A DNA stretch of 64,000 nucleotides from Dyella sp. OK004. GTDB lineage: Bacteria > Pseudomonadota > Gammaproteobacteria > Xanthomonadales > Rhodanobacteraceae. The notes beneath the pieces were generated by a model, which was not told the DNA's origin, did no database searches, and saw only the letters and a list, made by a program, of their open reading frames with translations. The DNA lies in assembly GCF_900114495.1 (NCBI RefSeq), contig NZ_FOZI01000003.1, forward strand, positions 1 to 64,000. Reading direction: 5' to 3'. Within the stretch, counting starts at the first letter, position 1, and each line of letters starts with the position of its first letter. Both the position numbers and the translations under genes were made by a program. Shown piece by piece: positions 19,510 to 28,500 of this stretch.

Positions 19510-20844
19510 ATGTCCAAGCTGTCCCCATCCCCCGGGCTATTCGCCGAGTCCGATGAGCTGAAGCCGCTGGCCGAGCGCATGCGTCCGCGCAGCCTCGACG
19601 AGATCGTGGGCCAGCAGCGTGTGCTGGCGCCGGGCAAGGCGCTGCGCCGCGCGCTGGAAGCGGGGCGGGTGCATTCGATGGTGTTGTGGGGGCCGCCGGG
19701 TTGCGGCAAGACCACGCTGGCGCTGCTGGTGGCGCGTTATGCCGATGCGGATTTCCGCGCGATCTCCGCCGTGCTTTCCGGCCTGCCTGAAGTGCGCAAG
19801 GCGCTGGCCGAAGCCGAAGGCAACTTTGCCCAGGGGCGGCGCACCGTGTTGTTCGTGGACGAGGTGCATCGCTTCAACAAAGCGCAGCAGGATGCGTTTC
19901 TGCCGCACATCGAGAAGGGCATCATCATCTTCGTCGGCGCGACGACTGAGAACCCTTCGTTCGAACTCAACTCCGCCTTGCTCTCGCGCTGCCGCGTGCA
20001 TGTGCTGGAATCCGTTTCCGTCGAAGACATCGTGGCTGCGCTGAAGCGCGCACTGGCTGATAAAGAGCGCGGCCTCGGCGATGAGCAATTGCAGGTGGCC
20101 GACGCATCACTGCAACTCATCGCCCGCGCTGCCGATGGCGACGTGCGCCGCGGCCTGACTCTGCTGGAGATCGCCGCCGAGCTGGCCCATGACGGTGTGA
20201 TCGATGACGCCACGCTCGAACAAGTGCTGGCCGATCGCACGCGTCGCTTCGACAAAGGCGGCGAGCAGTTCTACGACCAGATTTCCGCGCTGCATAAATC
20301 GGTGCGGTCGTCCGATCCGGATGCCGCGTTGTATTGGCTGTGCCGCATGCTGGATGGTGGCGTCGATCCGCTCTACCTCGCACGCCGCATGACCCGCATG
20401 GCGGTAGAAGACGTGGGCCTGGCCGAGCCGCGCGCGTGGCGCATGGCGCTGGATGCGTGGGACACCTACGAGCGCCTCGGCAGTCCGGAAGGCGAACTCG
20501 GCCTGGCGCAGCTGGCGATCTGGCTGGCCATCGCACCCAAGAGTAACGCTGCCTACAAGGCCTACAACCAGGCGCGCGCCGTCATCCGCGAGAGCGGCAC
20601 GCTGGACGTGCCCATGCACCTGCGCAACGCGCCGACCAAACTGATGAAAGGCCTCGGCTACGGCAAGGGCTATCAATACGACCACGATGCCGAAGGCGGC
20701 GTCGCGCTCGATCAGCAATGCCTGCCGGATGCGCTCGAAGGTACCGTGTTCTACGAACCCGTCGAGCGCGGGTTGGAATTGAAGTTGCGCGAGAAGTTGC
20801 TGAGCTTGCGTGAAGCGCGGCGGCAGGCGCGTGACAGAAAGTAG
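19510..20844 (+). CDS. rarA: replication-associated recombination protein A (AAA+ ATPase)
   Basis: 444 residues, full length. Walker A GPPGCGKTTL (Lys ~67), Walker B LFVDEVHRFNKAQQDAFLP, sensor ATTENPSFELNSALLSRCRV, and the C-terminal MgsA domain with GYGKGYQYDHD. It acts at stalled forks and single-strand gaps together with SSB and RecA (the MgsA/WRNIP1 family). Conserved order lolA-rarA-serS supports the call. Confidence 0.96.
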   Translation: MSKLSPSPGLFAESDELKPLAERMRPRSLDEIVGQQRVLAPGKALRRALEAGRVHSMVLWGPPGCGKTTLALLVARYADADFRAISAVLSGLPEVRKALAEAEGNFAQGRRTVLFVDEVHRFNKAQQDAFLPHIEKGIIIFVGATTENPSFELNSALLSRCRVHVLESVSVEDIVAALKRALADKERGLGDEQLQVADASLQLIARAADGDVRRGLTLLEIAAELAHDGVIDDATLEQVLADRTRRFDKGGEQFYDQISALHKSVRSSDPDAALYWLCRMLDGGVDPLYLARRMTRMAVEDVGLAEPRAWRMALDAWDTYERLGSPEGELGLAQLAIWLAIAPKSNAAYKAYNQARAVIRESGTLDVPMHLRNAPTKLMKGLGYGKGYQYDHDAEGGVALDQQCLPDALEGTVFYEPVERGLELKLREKLLSLREARRQARDRK

Positions 20845-20900
20845 GCGGCTTTTTTTCTAGCGCTACGAGGACTCGATTAACTTCGAGTCCGCGCAACGCA

Positions 20901-21022
20901 CTCCCTCCCCTGCTAGCAGGGGAGGGCTGGGGAGGGGTAAGTACTTGAGAAAGCGCTACTGGCGAGTTTGTCTCAAGAGCATCCCCTCCCAGCCTCCCCC
21001 TGCATGCAGGGGGAGGAGCAGA
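20901..21022. repeat. paired palindrome element, family 1, copy 3
   Basis: Best-preserved copy. Unit one: CTCCCTCCCCTGCTAGCAGG then GGAGGGCTGGGGAGGGGTAA; unit two is the inverted form ATCCCCTCCCAGCCTCCCCC then TGCATGCAGGGGGAGG. The centre carries AGTACTTGAGAAAG and CTCAAGAG. Confidence 0.85.
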
Positions 21023-21053
21023 AACGGTACCCCCAACACACTCGAGGTAAGTC

Positions 21054-21680
21054 ATGTCCATCGTCTGGTACTTCGATTTCATCTCCCCATTCGCATGGCT
21101 GCAGTGGCCCAAGATCAAGGAACTGGCGCAAACGCAGCCAGTGACACTGCGCCCCATCCTGTTCGCGGGCGTGCTCGACCGCGTCGGCCAGAAAGGGCCA
21201 GCGGAGATTCCCGCCAAGCGCGAGTTCTCGTATCGCTACGTGTTGTGGCGCGCGCAGCAAACCGGGCAGACGCTGCGCTTTCCGCCCAAGCATCCCTTCA
21301 ACCCGCTGGCCGCGTTGCGCCTGTGCATCGCCGCTGGCTGCGACGTGCGCGCCACCGACGCGATCTTCGACTGGATCTGGGGGCAAGGGCAGGTCGCCGA
21401 CACCATCGAAGCGTTGGCGCCGGTCGCCAAACAGCTCGGCATGGCCGATCCCGCCACCGCCGTTGCCGACCCCGCGGTGAAGGCGCAGCTGAAAGCCAAT
21501 TTCGACGCGGCCATGGCGGAAAACATCTTCGGCGTGCCCACGCTGTCGATCGACGGCCGGCTGTTCTGGGGCGGCGACGCCCACGAATTCGCGATGGACT
21601 ATCTGCGCAATCCAGCCATGTGGGACGAGGCCGAGATGCGCCGCGTTGCCACCTTGCCGGTTGGCGTCTCACGGCTCTAA
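21054..21680 (+). CDS. 2-hydroxychromene-2-carboxylate isomerase family protein
   Basis: 208 residues of the kappa-GST / DsbA-like fold. The N terminus WYFDFISPFAWL carries the Ser that binds glutathione in this family, the middle is alpha-helical, and the end has GVPTLSIDGRLFWGGD with the cis-Pro. Family members do glutathione-dependent isomerisation of aromatic degradation intermediates (NahD), but no aromatic pathway genes are near, so the true substrate is unknown. Confidence 0.88.
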   Translation: MSIVWYFDFISPFAWLQWPKIKELAQTQPVTLRPILFAGVLDRVGQKGPAEIPAKREFSYRYVLWRAQQTGQTLRFPPKHPFNPLAALRLCIAAGCDVRATDAIFDWIWGQGQVADTIEALAPVAKQLGMADPATAVADPAVKAQLKANFDAAMAENIFGVPTLSIDGRLFWGGDAHEFAMDYLRNPAMWDEAEMRRVATLPVGVSRL

Positions 21681-21767
21681 GCGCTGCTGCGCTCTCCCTT
21701 GCGGCGTTTCGCGGTGCGGGCATAGATTCGCCGCACCCATAACGATTCGAACTGGGGAGGGCGAATC

Positions 21768-22343
21768 ATGCGCGTACTCGTAGCAGGACTGATCGGCGGC
21801 ATCGTGATGTTTATCTGGGGCGCCGTGGCGCACATGGCGCTGGGGCTGGGTAACCTGGGCATACACCAGCCCGCCAATGAGGATGTGGTGCTGAGCACCC
21901 TGCACCAGGGGCTGGGCATGCAGTCCGGCGTGTACATCCTGCCGTCAGTAGACCCGAGCAAAATGTCCGACCCGGCGGTGGTGACGGCGTATTCGGAAAA
22001 GACCAAGGTGTCACCGTACGCCTGGGTGGTCTACATGCCGCAAAGCGACAACCTGATGCAGATGGGCCCGCAGCTCGGCCGGCAATGGGCCTCCGACACG
22101 CTCTCCTCGTTGGCACTGGCCTTTGTGATGGGCCTGGCCGCCTTCAGCTTCAGCCGCCGCCTCTCCCTTGCCGTGGTGCTGGCCGTGTTCGCCTGGCTGA
22201 GCACGATGGTGCCGTACTGGAACTGGTACCGCTTCCCGCTGGACTTCACCCTGGCCGCCCTGGTCGAGCAACTGCTTGGCTGGCTGCTGGCCGGCGCCGC
22301 GATGGCCTGGTGGCTGGGGCGCAGCGAGCGCTCACGGGTCTAA
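21768..22343 (+). CDS. conserved membrane protein of unknown function
   Basis: 191 residues. A first membrane helix at residues 3-26, a hydrophilic periplasmic-like segment of ~90 residues, then three helices (residues ~108-185). No motif I recognise. The ribosome site GGGAGGGCGAATC precedes the ATG. It stands alone between the isomerase gene and a palindrome element. Confidence 0.7.
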   Translation: MRVLVAGLIGGIVMFIWGAVAHMALGLGNLGIHQPANEDVVLSTLHQGLGMQSGVYILPSVDPSKMSDPAVVTAYSEKTKVSPYAWVVYMPQSDNLMQMGPQLGRQWASDTLSSLALAFVMGLAAFSFSRRLSLAVVLAVFAWLSTMVPYWNWYRFPLDFTLAALVEQLLGWLLAGAAMAWWLGRSERSRV

Positions 22344-22350
22344 GCGCCAA

Positions 22351-23847
<1,497 letters not shown>

Positions 23848-23861
23848 GCACCCATGCCGCC

Positions 23862-24224
23862 ATGAGCGCCCAGCGCTGGGACAAAGTGGAACTGATCGCC
23901 AGCTACTCGCTGCTGGTGATCCTAGCCACCGAGCTGCTCACCCGCCTGGGCCTGATCAGCATGTTCCCGCTGCCCATCGTGGACCTGGTACTCAGCAGCA
24001 TCGCCACCGTGCTGGTACTCGGCGCGTTCTGGTTCGCCCGCCACAGCCGCAAACTGCGCTTCTGGGTGATCGGCTTCGCTGCCGCTACCCAGCTGGTGCC
24101 GATGGTGATTCGCCAGCCGGTACTGCTGTTGCCGCTGATCGGCGCGGCGATTCCGGTGGGGATTATTTTGTGGGCGCTGCTGGCGTTGTCCAAGAAGGGG
24201 CAGGGGACGGCGGGGCATTCCTGA
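23862..24224 (+). CDS. small membrane protein, unknown function
   Basis: 120 residues, 14 bp after serS, probably co-transcribed. Four hydrophobic helices cover most of its length, with a basic loop (FARHSRKLRF) near residue 65. No family recognised. The hydrophobic pattern and coupling to serS make it a real gene; function is open. Confidence 0.65.
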   Translation: MSAQRWDKVELIASYSLLVILATELLTRLGLISMFPLPIVDLVLSSIATVLVLGAFWFARHSRKLRFWVIGFAAATQLVPMVIRQPVLLLPLIGAAIPVGIILWALLALSKKGQGTAGHS

Positions 24225-24278
24225 TAAGATATCGCGGCTTAAACGGCGCGCGATGCACGATCGGGCGACGACAAATAC

Positions 24279-24368
24279 GGAGAGATGGCCGAGTGGTTTA
24301 AGGCAGCAGTCTTGAAAACTGCCGTAGGTGTGAGCCTACCGTGGGTTCGAATCCCACTCTCTCCGCCA
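24279..24368 (+). tRNA. tRNA-Ser (anticodon UGA)
   Basis: 90 nt with encoded CCA. Acceptor arms GGAGAGA / TCTCTCC, discriminator G, anticodon loop CTTGAAA with TGA, long variable arm GTAGGTGTGAGCCTAC typical of class II serine tRNA, and T loop GGGTTCGAATCCC. It reads UCA and other UCN codons. Its 3' end is the integration site of the island that follows. Confidence 0.97.
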
Positions 24369-24432
24369 GATACGCAAAAGGCCCCCCAGCGGGGCCTTTT
24401 GCGTATCTGGCGGAGAGAGTGGTGTGGACGAA
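24354..24432 (+). other. attL-like direct repeat at the tRNA-Ser 3' end
   Basis: 79 bp identical to 32765-32843, continuing with three mismatches to about 24447. It includes the tRNA acceptor 3' half, the CCA and the terminator. A duplicated tRNA 3' end is the standard footprint of integrase-mediated insertion. Confidence 0.85.
24355..24421 (+). terminator. 31-bp perfect palindrome spanning the tRNA 3' end and its terminator
   Basis: Left arm 24355-24385, loop of five bases, right arm 24391-24421. The inner part (GCAAAAGGCCCC / GGGGCCTTTTGC) is an ordinary terminator; the outer part mirrors the last 14 nt of the tRNA including CCA. An identical copy is at 32766-32832. Confidence 0.9.
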
Positions 24433-24551
24433 GCCACCGGTTCGACAGCCGAAGGCTGGCCCCGGAGCGCATAGCGCGGAGGGGTGAGGCCCATGGATGG
24501 GCCGAACAATCCCACCCTTCGAGCTGGACCTTATTTGCGCAAATTACTGAG

Positions 24552-24596
24552 AAACGGGGCGCAAATAGTTAACTACGTTTAACTACCTCCTTCCCA
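24552..24596 (+). repeat. family 2 palindrome, copy 1 (degenerate)
   Basis: GAAACGGGGCGCAAATAGTT ... TTTAACTACCTCCTTCCC. The right arm is canonical for the family; the left arm has drifted, so pairing is partial. Confidence 0.65.
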
Positions 24597-24691
24597 CTTA
24601 TGCGGGTGGAGATTGGTGCTTATCAATCGCAATCCGTGCGATGGACCAGGGCGAAAATGCTCGTCCGTTAGAGGAGCTTTCTTTACTTCAC

Positions 24692-24723
24692 CCTCCGCTC
24701 TGCCAGCGACAGCAGAGCGGAGG
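24692..24723 (+). terminator. 12-bp hairpin upstream of the secreted-protein gene
   Basis: Perfect stem CCTCCGCTCTGC / GCAGAGCGGAGG with an 8-nt loop, followed by TTTG. It ends 38 bp before the next start codon, so it is either a terminator isolating the gene from read-through or a leader structure. Confidence 0.5.
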
Positions 24724-24760
24724 TTTGTCCCTGTCGCAGGATAACTATGGAGAGAAGTGA

Positions 24761-25159
24761 ATGAGCATGAAGCCTTACCTCAAGCGCCTGGCCCTCGGCA
24801 TCTTCGTGGCACTCGCCTTTACGATCAACACTGGCGCAATGGCCGCGAACTTCGTCACTGCTAAGCAAACTATTACCATCGCCGCTGGCAGTTATCCGTC
24901 CACTATCACGGCGATCTGCCCGCCTGGCTATGCAGTCACGGGCGGCGGATTTCAAGAGATCAGTCAAGTGTCGGGGGACGGTGGCGGATTCACCCCCGTC
25001 GTTTCCGCAGCTCCAGGCCAAACCGCCTGGGTTGCCGCGCCCATCTTCATGGTCTTTTCAAGCGCCCCAACAGACGCTGGAGACGGGTGGACCGTTACCG
25101 GTGTCGTAACGCAGTTCGCGCCGGGGACGGTCACCGCCTACGCGCGTTGCATGATGTGA
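24761..25159 (+). CDS. small secreted protein, unknown function
   Basis: 132 residues. Basic start (MSMKPYLKRL), hydrophobic core, and probable signal-peptidase cleavage after GAMA at residue ~28. The mature chain is Gly/Thr/Val-rich and predicted beta, with two Cys (CPPGYAVTGGGF near residue 52 and C at 130) that could form a disulfide. The CPPGxxVTGGGF pattern occurs in small secreted proteins of unrelated bacteria; no function is known to me. Ribosome site GGAGAG 7 nt before the ATG. It sits alone at the left end of the island. Confidence 0.75.
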   Translation: MSMKPYLKRLALGIFVALAFTINTGAMAANFVTAKQTITIAAGSYPSTITAICPPGYAVTGGGFQEISQVSGDGGGFTPVVSAAPGQTAWVAAPIFMVFSSAPTDAGDGWTVTGVVTQFAPGTVTAYARCMM

Positions 25160-25255
25160 CCTGTATTCCGACCGGCGTCGATAGGCGCCGGTCACCTTCC
25201 GAAAAGGGGGCAGGAACATTTATCAAAGAAATATGTCTTCGACCCCATATTTTCG

Positions 25256-25426
25256 GGCGTTACGAATCGCCACTGTATTGACGTAAGAGTTTGGCAAAAC
25301 CTCACCTCGGACGAATTGAATGCGCGACATCTGTCGCCTGCTGACGTGGAAAGAGCTGCGCAAAAATACAACTGCTACCGGCCGCTGGGACTGAACTTCT
25401 ACGGGAAACCGGACGGAGGCGGTTAA
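25256..25426 (+). pseudogene. 3' remnant of the envelope-protein gene found intact at 32937-33629
   Basis: From GGCGTTACGAATCGCCACTG onward the DNA is nearly identical to 33483-33629 and encodes the same C-terminal stretch (GVTNRHCIDV, QNLTSDELNARHLSPADVE, YNCYRPLGLNF). The remnant has no start and reads past the original stop (TAG became TAC) to a TAA inside the palindrome. The intact copy lies just outside the right end of the island. Confidence 0.85.
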
Positions 25427-25454
25427 TTGCATTTAACTTCCTCCTTCCCGTTTT
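25403..25454 (+). repeat. family 2 palindrome, copy 2
   Basis: GGGAAACCGGACGGAGGCGG, TTAATTGCA, then TTTAACTTCCTCCTTCCCGT and TTT. Terminator-like, directly after the gene remnant. Confidence 0.8.
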
Positions 25455-25578
25455 CTATGTTGATCAGGTAGTCGGTGTATCGGGGGCATTTCTCTGTAAG
25501 GGAGCCGGGCTTCGTAATTCGGTTTGGCATGCTGCGTGCTAGGGTATTTCGACTAGGAATGCCAGGAAGATCGTAAGG

Positions 25579-28500
25579 ATGAAAGAGGCCAAACAACTGC
25601 TTTTGGGGCTGCTCGACTACATTGGTGAGCAGGCGAAGTTGGTGAAGCCGGAAGGGTTCCAGCTCGCCAAGCTCGCTGGCCCCAAATATGGCCCCCTTGA
25701 TCTGGTCGGCCTCCCCGCCCTGCGGTTCAACGTGAACGAGGCGGGCGAGGGGGCTTGGCTGCGCATGGAGCGACTTGAAGCGCTCCCACCCCCGGAGGTT
25801 CCACCGCCACTGGTCTCCTTTGTCTCGGCCTCGCTGGATCCGAACGGACAGCCGCCGGCTATTCTCGATGTGGCCGTGGATGCTCATTTGGCGACGAACC
25901 CCGACATGGATGGCGCTGAGTTCCGCGCCAACTTGTCCAGGCAGTTCGATCCCTATGCCAAAGAGTGGTGGGGATGGTCCGAGCAAGAGAAACCGCGTCG
26001 TCGATCCATTGACCTCTATACGTCGTTTTTCGCCCTTAAACAGCAAATCGAGGCCGAGGAAACGGCCAAGCCCCAAGAGCTGGTATGGGGTATTGGTGTG
26101 GCGTCTTGGAAGCTGCCCTCGGAAGAGGGCTCATTGAACTACGAGTATCCGTTGCTCACCCAGGCGGTTGAGATCGTCGTGGATGAGCAGTCCATGGCCA
26201 TTGAAGTTCGGCCGCGTGATGTTGAGCCGCGGTTGGAGATGGATGCCCTGGTGAGCGCTTCGGTGATCGGAGCGGCTGCGGTGGAGATCACGGCCAAGGA
26301 TCTTCTGAGCCGTGATGGAGCCCCCGAGCTAACGCCCTTTGACCCATCGTCCTACGGGCACATCTTGAAGCTGGTAGCGTCCAATCTGGATGCAAAGGGG
26401 GCCTATCGTGAAGTGCTTGCCGCTGGTGAGCCTTGGTCCGTGCCTGGTCCGCATCTTGTAGTCACCGACGCATGGATTTTGTTGGCACGGCCGCGACAGA
26501 ACAACTTCCTGCTGGAAGATTTGAAGCGCCTCAAAGCCAAGGTGGAGCAGGCGACTGCGCTACCCAGTGGGCCCTTGTCCCTGGTGACGCCGCCGTCCAA
26601 TGAGGTGGTTATCGTCGAGCCCATGCGCTTCCGCGGACTGTCCACCAGTGGCGGTGTCGGGGGTGGCGACGGCGCTAAGGTGGAGGAACTGTATTTCCCG
26701 CTGCCCAGCAACGAAGAGCAGATCACGATCATCGAGCAGTTGGAGCGAGCCCCGGGCGTGACTGTTCAGGGGCCGCCCGGGACCGGCAAGACCCACACTA
26801 TTGCTAACGTGATCTGTCATTACCTTGCCACTGGTCGCAGGGTGCTGGTGACTTCTCGTGGCGAGCCCGCTCTCCAAGTGCTGCAAGAGAAACTACCGCC
26901 CGAGGTGCGCCCGTTGACCGTAGCACTGTTGTCCAGTGACCGGGATGGCACGCGCCAGTTCCAGGCGTCTATTGAGGCGATTCAACACAGCGTGTCTCAA
27001 CTCAATCCGCGAGAAACACTGCGGGAGATTGAGAGCCTGAAAATCGGCATCGATCGGACGCATCATGAGTTGTCCGAGATCGAGCGCCGAATGGATGCGA
27101 TTGCCGTGGCCCAGTTGGGCGACATCGAGGTTGATGGCGAAAAAATCCGCGCGCAGAAGGCGGCGGAGTTTTTGTTGAGTGGATCTGAAGCCCATGGTTG
27201 GCTCGATGATGAGCTCACCCTCGCTCGGGAGCATCAACCTCAACTTAGCGAAGATGATATGGCGGCGGTGCGTTTGGCGCGGCGCCAAGTGGGTGATGAT
27301 CTCGTGTATCTGGGAGCGATGCTCCCTGATGCCGATGGTTTGCCTACGGCTGACCAAGTGAGTGAGTTGCATCAAACGCTGATCAGTTTGAAAAACCTCG
27401 AACATGAGATTGCTGAGGTCCCCGGCCTTGCCGTGAGTGGCAATACGGCTGAGATGCATCAGGCTGTCCAAGAGCTCTTGAAGAGCGTGGAGTTGGCCCA
27501 CCGAGAAGTGGAAGCCTTGGAAGCGGGTGCGGCCGGTTGGGGGCAGGCGTTCCGCGAAAAATGCCGCGCCGGTTCTTATGCCGCGGAGCGTGCCGCGTTC
27601 GAGGCCATCTTTGGAGACATTGATCGTCTTGTGGCTGCACGCGCGGAGTTCTTGCAGCGACCGGTGGTGTTCCCTGCTGAGGGGCTGAGTTCACCCAAGA
27701 CCATCGAGGCGGTAGCGCGTGCTGCGCAAACCGGTAAGCCGTTCGGTCTCCTGGCGATGGGATCCGGTGATGCCAAGCGGCATCTGACAACGGTCAAGGT
27801 ATCCGGATTACCACCGCAGGATGCCGATGCTTGGCAGCACGTGCAGCGCCATGTGCTTCTCCATCAGGAGTTGGCCTCGTTTGTGGCGCGATGGAACACG
27901 TTTGCCGAACCCCTCTCCTTGCCGATGCTGTCGGAGGGAACGCTCGACCTGCGGAACATCGAAACTTTGGCCACGGCCGCCAGGAAGGTGCATCGACTGA
28001 GCACGCACCTAGATCGCGTCCTGGTTAACCAGGCATCCGCTGTGTACGCAGAGGCCCCAACCCAGAAGCTCCACGGTGGGTTGGCTGGGCTGCACGAGGT
28101 CACCCAAAGCCTGAGGAAATATCTGGAACGCTCGAAGTTGGCGCGGGCAGCGCATGGGGTCACTGCATTGCAAGAGCGGCTGGCGGGTAAAACCGGCGTG
28201 GTCTCTGAGAAGTTGCGGCAGTTTGGCCTGCATTTGCTGGGGCAGTCGCACAACACTGTTGAACAGGTGAGTTCGGAATACGTGAACTTGATGGCGGAGC
28301 TCCGGCGGATCACTGGGCTCGGGCCACAGCTGGTCACGGTGGCTGCTGCCGCGGAGAGTTTGCGGGCAACCGGTGCGCCTCGGTGGGCGGAACGGATTGA
28401 GCGGCAGCCGTGTGGACAGGCCGGTGACGACGCAGTGACACCGACACAATGGCGCAAGAGTTGGACGTGGGCCCGGCTCCGCGGACATCTGGAACAGATC

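Larger units (their letters stand above)
24369..24760. other. island left end without a gene
   Basis: Contains the tRNA terminator, a degenerate family 2 palindrome and a hairpin in front of the secreted-protein gene. No coding frame of quality was found in these 392 bp. Confidence 0.5.
25160..25578. other. gene-poor stretch with a remnant and a palindrome
   Basis: Contains the 3' remnant of a gene homologous to the one at 32937-33629, a family 2 palindrome, and about 120 bp before the helicase start that must carry its promoter; no clear promoter boxes seen. Confidence 0.5.
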
